Below, in pieces: positions 36,161-44,859 of a DNA stretch of 64,000 nucleotides; position 1 is the stretch's first letter, and every line of letters starts with the position of its first letter. The notes beneath the pieces were generated by a model. The model ran no database searches. It had not been told where the DNA came from and was given only the letters and a program-made list of their open reading frames with translations. The stretch is from JBDTSW01 sp963797835 (GTDB taxonomy: Bacteria > Actinomycetota > Thermoleophilia > Solirubrobacterales > 70-9). A program made the translations under genes and the position numbers. Location: positions 124,001 to 188,000 of the forward strand of contig CAWCRN010000024.1 of assembly GCA_963797835.1 (NCBI GenBank). The letters are read 5' to 3'.

Positions 36161-36265
36161 TCCCGGCGGCGGTCGGCGCCGGGGGTACGAACAGACCCCG
36201 TTAACCGTGTCGGCACCGTCGAAAGACGTGTTGGTGTCGGTGCCGCCGTTGGTGCGCCCGCCGGA

Positions 36266-37666
36266 CTAGCAACTGCCCGCCTCGTTGTTGAGGGATACGT
36301 TGGTGCCACCGTTTGGGCAGTTGGCCGTGTCGGTGCCCCCCTCGCCGTTCAGCAGGTCGTTGAACGGACCGTCGACCAGGAGGTCGTTGCCGAGCCGACC
36401 GAAGAGCTGCACGTCCTGGTCGGCGGCGGTGGCGTCGATCGTGTCGTTTTGGGCGTTGCCGATCAGGCGCTCGATGTCGCCGTTGACGTTCTCGGTGGCG
36501 TTGCCGAAGCCGTCGTTGTCGTTGGCGGCGTCGTCGAAGCTGATGCTGATGCCCGGAGCGAGGGCGTCGACGTAGGGGGCGCCGTAGGTGACGGTGTCGA
36601 CGCCCGCGTTGCCGGTTCCGTCGCCGTTGAATATGTCGTTGCCCTCGCCGCCGCCCATGAAGTCGGCCTCGGTGCCGTCGCTCGTAGCACCGAGGCAGCC
36701 CGCGGGATCGCCGTGGAACGTGTCGTTGCCGCCGACGTTGTTGTCGGTGGTCCCGGGATCTCCGGCGAAGGTGTTCGCGAAGCAGCTTCCAGTGATCGTG
36801 TCGCCGAGGGTGCTGCCGGTTACCGACTCGATATCGGGCCGGACGTTGTTGAAGTCGGATGCGGCGTCCGCGCAGCTGGCGTCGTCGGGGCTGTTGTCCA
36901 TGTCCATGCTGACCGGCTGCGACGTGCAGGCGTAGGTGTGGCCCGGGATGATGCCGAACACGACCCGGTCGATTCCCGAGTCGCCTGTGAAGCTGTCGCT
37001 GACGGCGCCGTTGTCGCCCCCGTCGAGGCGATCGTTGCCGGCAAGCCCCCGCAGGCCGTTGCTGCCGGAGTTGCCTATCAGCGTGTCATTGAGGTCCGAC
37101 CCCTGAAGGTTCTCGACGTCGGTGTGGACGTCGTCCGTGAATGGGCTGCCATCGCAGCCACCGTCGTCATCGACGCCGTTGATAGAAACGAAGATCCCCA
37201 CCGTGCAAAATCCCTCAGTGATGGCGGTGTCGGTTCCCGCAAGGCCCGAAATCTCATCGCCGGCGGGGCTGTTCGGCCCGCCTGCGATGCTGTCACCGGC
37301 GGCACTGCCGGTCAGCGTGTCGTCCCCTGACCCGCCGAGGATCAAGAATGGACCTCGTTTGCGCCGGTGGCGCTGGGGGTGTCGTTCATGTCTCCCATCT
37401 GCATCACCACGCCGCCTATGCCCGAGTCACTGCAGGTCACGAGGTTGGCGTTGGTCTGCGTGCATCCGGCGCCGGCTGTGATTGGGGTCTCGGCGAATGT
37501 GTAGGTTGAGCCTGGGTCATCGACGTCCACGTTGTTGGTCTCGCCGGCGGCTGCCGTGTAACTGATGGACGTGCCCGCACTGCTCGACGGTCGCGGCCGC
37601 GGCAATCGCTGGGAGCGCGGCGAGAGCCGCGCTCGCCACCGTTGCGAGCAGAGCTGCTCGTTTCAT
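36266..37666 (-). CDS. secreted RTX-like calcium-binding repeat protein, two frameshifts
   Basis: Starts at ATG 37666 after GGGGGAGAG with a clear signal peptide (MKRAALLATVASAALAALPA). A roughly 85-residue N-terminal domain (SISYTAAAGETNNVDVDD) is shifted at about 37577 (one extra base) and again near 37349 (one base missing). The rest contains many haemolysin-type repeats: GGSGDDTLTGS, GLAGNDRLDGG, GGEGNDIFNGDG, GRLGNDLLVDG. These normally form calcium-binding parallel beta-rolls after export. Five or more cysteines are spread along the chain. About 466 residues if repaired. Function at the surface unknown. Confidence 0.82.
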
Positions 37667-37769
37667 TGGATCTCTCCCCCTAGGTGGCCCCGCCTCTGCG
37701 AACCTGGATCCAGCCATCCTACACCGATTCCGGGTCAACCTGATCCAGCTCATGCGAAGTCTTTCTGCC

Positions 37770-37875
37770 AAGAGCACGAGGAAGCCCTCGAGCCACCGGG
37801 CTGCCGGGGGCAGCTCGGTGTATCGCTTTGGACGAAAGGCGCAACAACGCGCGCGATGGTGAAGCGCCGGGGCGG
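37770..37875 (+). pseudogene. remnant 3' end of an NTF2-like gene
   Basis: The frame here reads EHEEALEPPGCRGQ, matching the tail of the downstream NTF2-like proteins (REEAREAAGLRE). It is followed by CGCTTTGGACGAAAGGCG, matching the spacer that follows those genes. No start or body remains upstream, so this looks like a decayed end of an earlier array member, 0.6 kb before the first intact one. Confidence 0.4.
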
Positions 37876-37891
37876 GTGTAGGCTCGGCCCG

Positions 37892-38229
37892 ATGACCGCC
37901 TTATGTCCTCACTGCACGGCGGCGCTCTCGACCTATACGGCGGTCGTGGACGCGAGCCGACGAACATCGAAGTCCTCGTCTGCGCTCATTGCGACAAGGT
38001 TCTCGGCGTCGTGGGCCTGGTCGGGCCAGCCCGAGACGAGGGTCGGCGCGGGGACGTGCATGAGATCGCAGACCTCCTCGACGTGGCAGTAAGCACGGAT
38101 GACGAAGGCGAGGCGCTGACGGTCTTTACCGTCGCGATCGAGAAGATCAACAGCGGAATCGAGGGAGGGGGCGACGGCATCAGCAGCGGTCAACTCGAAC
38201 TGCTCCTCAGGATGCTCTTCGAAGATTAA
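37892..38229 (+). CDS. small zinc-ribbon protein, one frameshift
   Basis: ATG 37892 reads MTALCPHCTAALSTYTAVV. After a one-base loss near 37950 the adjacent frame continues EPTNIEVLVCAHCDKVLGVVG and a 70-residue C-terminal part ending LLRMLFED. The two CxxC pairs (CPHC and CAHC) about 25 residues apart would form a treble-clef or zinc-ribbon knuckle. Reconstructed length about 112 residues. Small zinc-ribbon proteins of this kind have no assigned function. Without the shift each half is meaningless, so I favour one gene. Confidence 0.45.
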
Positions 38230-38339
38230 GACAGCGGCAAGAACAAGAGGACAGGGAAGACGCAGAGCGTCGTCCTCACCGTCCTGAGTAGACGGTCATC
38301 CCGCCTCGCGCTGGCCCGTTTCCGGCCCACTAGCTCTAT

Positions 38340-38417
38340 CGCTTAGGACGAGGAAGCAGCTGAGCCCGCTTCGCATGGAAGGCGCATGCCTCCGGCTCGC
38401 GCGATACTGCGGGGGCG
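38340..38417 (+). promoter_or_regulatory. conserved spacer/promoter unit before NTF2-like gene 1
   Basis: Contains GCTTAGGACGAGGAAGC, CGCTTCGCATGGAAGGCG, then CTCGCGCGATACTGC. The box GATACT (38403-38408) sits exactly 9 nt before the ATG. The same box and spacing recur at 38881, 39338 and 39814, which suggests a -10 element driving leaderless or very short-leader transcripts. Confidence 0.5.
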
Positions 38418-38822
38418 ATGTCGCAGGAGAACGTGGAGATTGTGCGGCGGGGCTATGAGGCGTTCAACAAGGGTGACTTTGAGGGCGCGGTTGCGCGCTT
38501 CGCGCCGGATTTCGAGTGGGTCGCGTCGGGGGCGATCCCGGGCGTCGACGGGGTCTACCGAGGGCCCGAGGAATACAAACGGCGGATCATGGAACAGTTC
38601 GGGGAGGAGTTCGACGACTTTGGTGCTGACATCCACGAGCTCATAGCCGCGGGTGATCAAGTGCTGGCCTCGCTGACATTCCGGGGGCGTGGGAAGCAGA
38701 GCGGCGTGGAGACCAGGTGGAACTTCTGGCATGTGTGGACGGTGCGAAACGGCAGCATCGTGCACGGGCAGGGATTCACGAGCAGGGAGGAAGCCCGCGA
38801 AGCCGCCGGGCTGCGTGAGTAG
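38418..38822 (+). CDS. NTF2/SnoaL-like protein 1 of a tandem array
   Basis: A 134-residue alpha+beta-barrel protein of the nuclear transport factor 2/SnoaL-like superfamily. It starts MSQENVEIVRRGYEAFNKGD, then a second helix FAPDFEWVASG, a loop GVYRGPEEYKRRI and C-terminal strands ending EEAREAAGLRE. Such domains form a cone-shaped pocket used for small hydrophobic ligands or isomerase and cyclase chemistry; no catalytic residue set is assignable. Intact, single domain, no signal peptide. Confidence 0.85.
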   Translation: MSQENVEIVRRGYEAFNKGDFEGAVARFAPDFEWVASGAIPGVDGVYRGPEEYKRRIMEQFGEEFDDFGADIHELIAAGDQVLASLTFRGRGKQSGVETRWNFWHVWTVRNGSIVHGQGFTSREEAREAAGLRE

Positions 38823-38829
38823 CGTTCTG

Positions 38830-38895
38830 GACGAAAAGCGGCAATGCCGCTTCGCATGGAATGCGGCCGTCCGTGCGCGAGATACTCCGGGGGCG
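38830..38895 (+). promoter_or_regulatory. spacer unit between NTF2-like genes 1 and 2
   Basis: TGGACGAAAAGCGGCAATGCCGCTTCGCATGG is split here as a hairpin (AGCGGC ... GCCGCT) followed by GCATGGAATGCGG and GATACT (38881-38886) 9 nt before the ATG. The hairpin may terminate transcription from gene 1 while the box starts gene 2. Confidence 0.5.
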
Positions 38896-39282
38896 ATGTC
38901 GCAGGAGAACGTGGAGATCGTGCGCGAGGCCTGGGATGCCTATTCGCGTGGCGACTACGATCGCATCGCAGGGGTCCACGACCCCCACATAGTGGTGATC
39001 AGCTTGGAGGACGGTGCCTTGTACGGCAACAACGCCGTGCTGGCGAACTACGAACGCTGGAACGAAGCCTGGGAGGGGGCCGAGACAACCCTCGAGGAGG
39101 TGATCGGGCGCGGAGACCGGGTGTTCGTGACGGTTCGATTCCACGGCCGTGGTCGAGCGAGCGGGGTCGAAGTCGAAACCCGCTTCTATGAGGTCTACAC
39201 GCTGCGCGACGGCAAGGTTCTGCGCATAGATGAGTACGAGCATCGGGCCGACGCCCGCGAAGCTGCCGGGCTGTCGGAGTAG
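38896..39282 (+). CDS. NTF2/SnoaL-like protein 2
   Basis: 128 residues, MSQENVEIVREAWDAYSRGD to REAAGLSE. It shares the first nine residues and the tail with its neighbours, while the middle (HDPHIVVISLEDGALYGNNA) has diverged more, including the pocket-lining positions, so ligands probably differ. ATG 38896 is preceded by the conserved GATACT box at 9 nt. Intact. Confidence 0.85.
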   Translation: MSQENVEIVREAWDAYSRGDYDRIAGVHDPHIVVISLEDGALYGNNAVLANYERWNEAWEGAETTLEEVIGRGDRVFVTVRFHGRGRASGVEVETRFYEVYTLRDGKVLRIDEYEHRADAREAAGLSE

Positions 39283-39352
39283 CCACTTAGGACGAGAAGC
39301 GTCCTTCACGGAAAGCGGTGGTCCCGGTGATTCGCGGGATACTGGACAGGCG

Positions 39353-39765
39353 ATGTCCGAGGAGAACGTCGAGATCGTCAGACGCGCCTGGAAGGCGTGG
39401 ATCGAAGGTGACCTCGATGCCGTCCTCGAGGCATTCGATCCGGCTGTCGAATGGGACACCACGACCTTCCAGGGTTGGCCGAGACCGGCGTCTACCGGGG
39501 CCACGACGGCGTTCGTCGCTTCTTCGAGGAGTGGCTTGCGAGCTGGGACGACTACGAAGCCGGCGCCGAGAAGTACATCGACGTCGACTACGAGCGAGTG
39601 CTCGTGCTCTGCTGGCAGCGCGGTGTCGGGCGCGACAGCCATGCCCCGGTCCGTATGGACTGGGCACAGCTCTGCACCGTTCGTGGCGGTCTCGTCCTCC
39701 GCATGGCGGCCTATTCGGACAGGGGGACCGCTCTAGAAGCCGCCGGCCTACCGCGGAGCGCTTAG
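39353..39765 (+). CDS. NTF2/SnoaL-like protein 3, one frameshift
   Basis: Starts MSEENVEIVRRAWKAWIEGD at ATG 39353 (GATACT at 39338-39343, 9 nt upstream). After TTTFQG near 39471 the frame changes; adding one G in the G3 run gives LAETGVYRGHDGVRRFFEEW and the rest of a normal domain ending EAAGLPRSA. Repaired length about 137 residues. Conservation on both sides of the shift argues for an indel error or a very recent mutation. Confidence 0.75.
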
Positions 39766-39828
39766 GACGAGAAGCGACTGCCTGCACGGAAAGCGCATAC
39801 CTCCGGCTCGCGGGATACTGCGGGGGCG
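39766..39828 (+). promoter_or_regulatory. spacer unit between NTF2-like genes 3 and 4
   Basis: Begins GACGAGAAGCGACTGCC, then CACGGAAAGCGCATACC, then CTCGCGGGATACTGCGGG. GATACT is at 39814-39819, again 9 nt before the ATG. The hairpin of the 1/2 spacer has decayed here. Confidence 0.5.
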
Positions 39829-40222
39829 ATGTCGCAGGAGAACGTGGAGGTCATGCGGCAGGTGTTCGCCGCCTGGAAGGCCGACGACCTCGAGGGGTTC
39901 CTTGCATACACGGACGAGGAGTTGGTTACCCGCAGACACCTTCCAATGCCGGACCTGGGACTGGTACGGACGCGCGGGTGCTCTCGATCTCGTGGTGGAA
40001 TGGCTTCAAAGCTTCGATGACTTCACGATAAGCGCCGAGGAGTACATCGATGCCCCCGGAGACCACGTAGTCGTGCGAACGCTGCAAGGGGGCCGGGGCA
40101 CCGGCGGGGGCGTCCCGGTGACCGGAACGGTCTGGTTCGTGTGCGGTTTGCGAAGCGGAAGGATGGTTTCCTGGGATATCTACGGTGTCCGTTCGCAAGC
40201 CCTCGAAGCCCGCCGGGCTTGA
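39829..40222 (+). CDS. NTF2/SnoaL-like protein 4, one frameshift
   Basis: ATG 39829, MSQENVEVMRQVFAAWKADD. The frame shifts near 39957, in GACCTGGGACTGG; restoring two lost bases would give PDLGTWYGRAGALDLVVEWL, the usual loop of the family. It continues to EALEARRA at 40222. Repaired length about 131 residues. It has no spacer unit after it and is followed 10 bp later by gene 5, with which it must be co-transcribed. Confidence 0.72.
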
Positions 40223-40232
40223 GGAGTAGGCG

Positions 40233-40639
40233 ATGTCGCAGGAGCCCATGGACCCGACGATCCTCGCCCTCTTTGACGCCTTCAATCGCCGCGACTGGAC
40301 CGCCATGGGAGCAGGCGTCAGCCCGGAGGTCGTGATCGAGGAAGCGCCGGGGTCCAACCCCGATCACCGCACCTACCGGGGCTGGGACGAGGCCCGCGCG
40401 TATCTCGACGGGTTCTACAAGCTCTGGGAGCGGGTGAGCGTCGAGGTGCGTCGGATCGTCTGGGTCGATGCGTCCTTGGCCGCGGTCGCGATCCGCGCCA
40501 CGTTGACTGGCCGCGGCAGCAGCGTCGAGGTCACCTCCGACTCGGGACACCTGATCGAGTTCCGCGACGGACGCGTCGTGCGGATGAGCGTCTACCGGAC
40601 CCCGGAGGAAGCCTCGAAGCCGCTGGGCTGCGGGAGTAG
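40233..40639 (+). CDS. NTF2/SnoaL-like protein 5, C-terminal frameshift
   Basis: ATG 40233 reads MSQEPMDPTILALFDAFNRRD, a more divergent N-terminus than in genes 1-4. The domain is continuous to YRTPEEAS, where one C is missing near 40610. Adding it gives EEALEAAGLRE and a TAG at 40637-40639, the tail shared by the array. Uncorrected, the frame would read on to 40805. About 135 residues if repaired. Followed by another spacer copy. Confidence 0.72.
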
Positions 40640-40690
40640 CCGCGTAGGACGAGAAGCGGCTAAGCCGCTTCGCATGGAATGCGGGACGTT
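40640..40690 (+). repeat. terminal spacer unit of the NTF2-like array
   Basis: TAGGACGAGAAGCGGC then TAAGCCGCTTCGCATGG and AATGCGG: the best preserved copy of the hairpin (AGCGGC-TAA-GCCGCT), but not followed by a GATACT box or an NTF2 gene. The remaining 110 bp before the convergent SDR gene hold nothing recognisable. Confidence 0.5.
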
Positions 40691-40801
40691 CGCCTCCGGC
40701 GGATCGCGCTCCTACGCACGTCGATGGCAAAACGGCGCTGATGCCCCGAGAATTGATCGAGTCCCCCACGCTGTATGCCGGGGTTTCGTACTCCTACGCA
40801 G

Positions 40802-41684
40802 CTAGTAGATCGAGGCTGTGGCAGCCCCGTCCTTCCTGACCAGGACAGTCCCCGTTAGCGTCGTCATCCCCCCGAACTGGCCGCCGGTGACGTTGAGCAC
40901 CTGGCCGTGGACGTAGTTGGAGAGGTCTGAGCAGAGGAACAGCACCGGCTTCGCGGCCTCCTCGGGCTGGGCCGGGCGGCCGAGCGGGATGATCATCGAC
41001 GCCATCGCGCGCATCTGCTCGGGGATGCCGAGCTCGACCTCCTCGCCGCCGACCTCCATCTTCTCGCCCTTCTCCTTGGCCTGGGTCAGACGGGTCTCGA
41101 TGAATCCGAACGCGACCGCGTTGCAGTTGATCTTGAACTGGCCCCACTCCTTCGCGAGCGTCTTGGTGAAGCCGACGACCCCGGCCTTCGCGGCGGAGTA
41201 GTTGACCTGGCCGGCGTTCCCCATCGTCCCCGAGATCGAGGAGACGTTCACGATCTTGCGGAACACCTCCTTGCCCTCGGCGGCCTCGGCCTTCGCGGCG
41301 TCGCGCCAGCTCGGGGCGATCGCGCGCGATCACCCGGAACGGCACGATCGTGTGGATGTCGAGCATCGCCTGGAACTGCTCGTCGGTCATCCGGTGGACG
41401 ACGCCGTCCCAGGTGTAGCCGGCGTTGTTGACGACGATGTCGACCTTGCCGAAGTCGTCGAGCGCCTTCTTCACCAGGTCATCGGGCACGCCCTCCTTGG
41501 TGAGGTCGCCGGAGAACACCGAGGTCTCGCCCTCGATCTCCGAGGCCGCCTGCTCGGCGACGTCGCCGTCGATGTCGTTGATCAGGACCTGGGCCCCCTC
41601 GCTGACGAACAGCTCCGCCGTCGCCCTCCCGATCCCGCGCGCCGATCCGGTGATGATCGCGCTCTTGCCGTCAAGCATTCCCAT
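40802..41684 (-). CDS. SDR oxidoreductase (FabG-like), one frameshift
   Basis: Short-chain dehydrogenase acting on a 3-oxoacyl or similar substrate. Start ATG 41684 (MGMLDGKSAIITGSARGIGR); an ATG at 41693 is also open but lies only 2 nt from the AGGAGG site. Cofactor motif TGSARGIG, NNAG at NNAGYTWDG, and the catalytic Ser-Tyr-Lys in NVSSISG and NYSAAKAGV. One extra base near 41325 separates the halves; corrected, it reads VIRAIAPSWRDAAKAEAAEG. About 293 residues, with a longer C-terminal tail than FabG (GTVLVRKDGAATASIY). Confidence 0.88.
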
Positions 41685-41866
41685 TGGGAACATGTCCTCC
41701 TACGTAGGTCTGGAAAGCGGGCGGGAACGGTATTGGAACAAACCGGGCGCGCGTCCGGTAAGTGGACCGCGCCGCGTCGGGTTGAATCGGCGCGCGATCC
41801 GCGGAGCGCTCGGCGTACGTGTCCGGCGCCGGCGATCGCGGACCACGTTGATCGGGGGATCACCGA

Positions 41867-42699
41867 TGACCAGGACGTTCGCGGCGCCGTTCGTCGCCGC
41901 GCAGCCGCCGCGGCCATTCGCGCTCGCGCCGACGGTCGCCGCCGCCGACCACAACGCTAACCCGATCCACCCGGGCGTCCAGACGGTCACCGCGGCGGCC
42001 AGTGCACGTCCAACTTCGTCTTCCGCGACGGCGGCGGCACCTACCTCGGGCAGGCCGCGCACTGCGCCGGCACCGGCGCCGCGACCGAGACCGACGGCTG
42101 CGACTGCGCGGCTCGCAGCCGCTCGGCACGCAGGTCGAGATCAGCGGCGCGACCCGGCCCGGCGACCCTGGTCTACAACTCCTGGATCGCGATGCAGGCC
42201 GCCGGCGAGACCGACGCCGAACGCCTGCGCCTACAACGACTTCGCGCTGGTGAGGGTCGACCCGGCCGACGTCGCGAACGTCAACCCAACGGTCCCCGGC
42301 TTCGGCGGCCCGACCGGGCCTCGGCGCCGTCGAGCGCGATGCTCGGCGACACCGTCTACACCTACGGCAACTCGTCGCTTCGCGGCGGCGTCGCCGCAGC
42401 TTCGCCCGAAGCAGGGCATCGTCGTCCAGAGCGAGGGCAACGGCTGGAGCCGCACCGTCTACACCGTCACCCCGGGTATCCCGGGCGACTCCGGCAGCGG
42501 CTTCCTCAGCGGCTCCGGCGAGGCGATCGGCACGCTCTCGACGCTCCAGGTCGCTGCCGGTCGCGGGCTCGAACGGCGTCGGCGACCTCGCCAAGGAGCT
42601 GGCCTACGCCCGCCCCACGGCTTCGGCGGCGCTCGAGCTCGGTCGCCGGGCACCCGTCCGTTCCGGCCCGACCTCGTCCAGGCGATCCTGGGCGACTGA
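41867..42699 (+). pseudogene. secreted trypsin-like serine protease, many frameshifts
   Basis: Pieces of one chymotrypsin-fold protein are spread over all three plus-strand frames: SNFVFRDGGGTYLGQAAHC (histidine of the triad in AAHC), ACAYNDFALVRVDP (aspartate), and VTPGIPGDSGSGFLSGSG (serine in GDSGSG). ATG 41867 begins MTRTFAAPFVAA, a poor signal-peptide-like start. At least five or six single-base changes between 42000 and 42610 would be needed to join them. The triad is preserved, so either recent decay or a locally poor assembly is possible. Confidence 0.6.
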
Positions 42700-42750
42700 C
42701 GTCGCCGAGGCCGACGCGGCGGCGCACCCGGGCGTCGCGTGCCGGGCAGC

Positions 42751-43935
42751 CTACAGCCCGAGCTGCTTGCCCAGGATCTCCTTCATCACCTCGTCGGTGC
42801 CGCCGCCGATCGGGCCCGAGGCGGGCGTCGCGGACGGCGCGCTCGATCCCGTACTCGCGCATGTAGCCGTAGCCGCCGTGGATCTGGAGGCACTCGTCGG
42901 CGACCTCGAGCAGGGCGCGCTGGGTGAGCAGCTTCGCCATCGCAACCTCGCCGGATCACGTCCTCGCCGGCGACGTAGTCGCGGAGGGCCGCGTAGGTGA
43001 GTGACCGGCAGGCCTCCGCGCGCGTCGCCATCTCGGCGACCTTGTGGCGGATCACCTGGAAGTGTCCGATCGGCCGCCCGAACGCCTGGCGCTCGAGCGC
43101 GTAGGCGACGGTCACGTCCAGCAGGCGCTTCATCCCGCCGACCGCGCCGAGCGACATCAACAGGCGCTCCCACGGCGAAGTTGGCCATGATCAGGTAGAA
43201 GCCCTGGTTCTCCTCGCCGAGCAGGTTCTCCTCGGGCACCTCGACGTCGGTGAAGGACAGCTCGCCCGTGTCGGAGGAGTGCCAGCCCATCTTCTCGAGC
43301 TTCGAGACGACCTCGTATCCGGGCATGTCCCGTTCGAGGATCAGGAACGAGATCCCGCCGTGGCCGCCCTCCTCGGTGGTCTTGACCGCGCAGACCAGGA
43401 AGTCGGCGCGCACGCCGTTGGTGATGAAGGTCTTCGAGCCGTTGACGACGTAGCCGCCCTCGACCTTCTCGGCACGGGTGCGGATCGAGGCGACGTCCGA
43501 GCCGGCGCCGGGCTCGGTGATGCCGAGGGCCGCGATGCGCTCGCCGCGGATGGCCGGGCGCAGGAAGCGCTCGTGCTGGTCGGGGGTCCCGAACCTGAAG
43601 ACCGGCGGCGTCGCGATGCCCGTATGGGCGCCGAGCCCGGCGCCGACCCCGCCCGAGGCCCCGGCCGCGGCCAGCTCCTCGGCCCAGACCGCGTCGTGGA
43701 CGTAGTCGCCGCCCTGGCCGCCCAGCTCCTCCGGGTACTTGAGGCCCAGGAAGCCCAGCTCGCCGGCGCGGTTGTAGAGCTCGCGCGGGAACTCGCGTGC
43801 CTCCTCCCAGGCGTCGACGTTGGGCACGATCTCCTCGCGCACCCAGCGGCCGATGGACTCGCGGAGCTGCTCGTGCTCGTCCGTGAAGGGGGGCAGGAGC
43901 GCGCGCTCGCCCGAGTCCTTGACCACGGTCGCCAT
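42751..43935 (-). CDS. acyl-CoA dehydrogenase, three frameshifts
   Basis: FAD-dependent first step of beta-oxidation. ATG 43935 (MATVVKDSGERALLPPFTDE). The N-terminal and middle domains are continuous (LGITEPGAGSDVASIRT, NGSKTFITNG). Extra bases near 43173, 42955 and 42822 then break the C-terminal helical domain; correcting them gives FAWERLLMSLGAVGGMKRLL, DVIREVAMAKLLTQ and LGPIGGGTDEVMKEILGKQL. The FAD/dimer motif QIHGGYGYMREYGIER is intact. Repaired length about 392 residues. The usual catalytic glutamate region near IGGGTDEV is shared with short-chain enzymes. Confidence 0.9.
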   Translation of the reverse strand: MATVVKDSGERALLPPFTDEHEQLRESIGRWVREEIVPNVDAWEEAREFPRELYNRAGELGFLGLKYPEELGGQGGDYVHDAVWAEELAAAGASGGVGAGLGAHTGIATPPVFRFGTPDQHERFLRPAIRGERIAALGITEPGAGSDVASIRTRAEKVEGGYVVNGSKTFITNGVRADFLVCAVKTTEEGGHGGISFLILERDMPGYEVVSKLEKMGWHSSDTGELSFTDVEVPEENLLGEENQGFYLIMANFAVGAPVDVARRGRRDEAPAGRDRRLRARAPGVRAADRTLPGDPPQGRRDGDARGGLPVTHLRGPPRLRRRRGRDPARLRWRSCSPSAPCSRSPTSASRSTAATATCASTGSSAPSATPASGPIGGGTDEVMKEILGKQLGL

Positions 43936-44024
43936 CGCGGCGATTCTGCCACGCCCGGACGCACACGGAGTGTCCTGTCGTACCCACACGGTGTGTATGC
44001 AGGGCAGGACAGTCGGGCATCCAC

Positions 44025-44053
44025 TTGCCGGTGCTGCCTGGCGGCGGTATGGT
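44025..44053 (+). promoter_or_regulatory. predicted promoter with near-leaderless start
   Basis: TTGCCG (44025-44030), 17-nt spacer, TATGGT (44048-44053). The GTG start at 44062 is only 8 nt after the -10 element, so the mRNA would be leaderless or nearly so. Confidence 0.5.
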
Positions 44054-44061
44054 CAGGGGCG

Positions 44062-44829
44062 GTGGGAACGACGCCTAAGCGGAGCGCGGTCGGACTGGCG
44101 GTGGCCGCCCTCGTGGCCCTGGCCGTGGCGCCGGCGGTTGACGGCGTTCGTGGCCCCCCGAAGTGCTTCGGGAAGCCGGCCACGATCGTGGGGGACGACG
44201 GCAACAACCTCACCGGCCTCGACGGCGGGCCCGGCCCCGACGTGATCGTCGGCCTGGGCGGTAACGACATGGCCGACGGCAAGGGTGGGAACGACCGCCT
44301 CTGTGCCGGGGACGGCGACGATCAGGGGTTCGTTGGAGGCAAGGGGAACGATCGGATCAGCCTCGGCGCCGGCTTCGACTACGCGGTGGGCGACGAGGCC
44401 TCAGGCATAGGCGACGCACAGGGGGGCGGGAACGACCTGATCAAGGGCGGCAGCGGCCCGGACCAGATCTTCGGCGACGCCGTCACCCAGGACGGCACGG
44501 CCAGCGGGGTTGGAAACGACAGGATCTTCGGAGGGGGCGACGCGGACGGCTACCTGGTCGGGGACAACTACAGCCAGACGGGCACCGCGACCGGCGCCGG
44601 CGGCAACGACGTGGTTAACGGTGGCGGCGGTAACGACGCCGCCCCCGCCGGGCTGTTCGGAGACAACTACTCGCTCTCCGGGACGTACAAGAAGGGCGGC
44701 AGGGACTCGGTGACGGGCGCGGCCGGCGACGATTCGATGGATGGCGGCCCAAAGCGCGACCGCTGCGCGGGCGGGTCCGGAACGGGCGACACCGCCGTCA
44801 AGTGCGAGACGACGACGGGGGTTCCCTAG
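44062..44829 (+). CDS. secreted RTX-like calcium-binding repeat protein
   Basis: A 255-residue exported protein from GTG 44062. Signal peptide with hydrophobic core VGLAVAALVALAVAPAV. The mature part is almost entirely glycine/aspartate nonapeptide repeats: GLGGNDMADGKGGNDRLCAG, GKGNDRISLG, GGSGPDQIFGD, GGDADGYLVGD, AAGDDSMDGG, forming a predicted calcium beta-roll. Two repeats contain the longer GDNYS insert. A Cys near each end may make a disulfide. Unlike the relative at 36266 it is intact. Function unknown; surface or matrix protein likely. Confidence 0.85.
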   Translation: MGTTPKRSAVGLAVAALVALAVAPAVDGVRGPPKCFGKPATIVGDDGNNLTGLDGGPGPDVIVGLGGNDMADGKGGNDRLCAGDGDDQGFVGGKGNDRISLGAGFDYAVGDEASGIGDAQGGGNDLIKGGSGPDQIFGDAVTQDGTASGVGNDRIFGGGDADGYLVGDNYSQTGTATGAGGNDVVNGGGGNDAAPAGLFGDNYSLSGTYKKGGRDSVTGAAGDDSMDGGPKRDRCAGGSGTGDTAVKCETTTGVP

Positions 44830-44859
44830 CACCGCAGCGCCACCGTCAACCTCGTCCAT

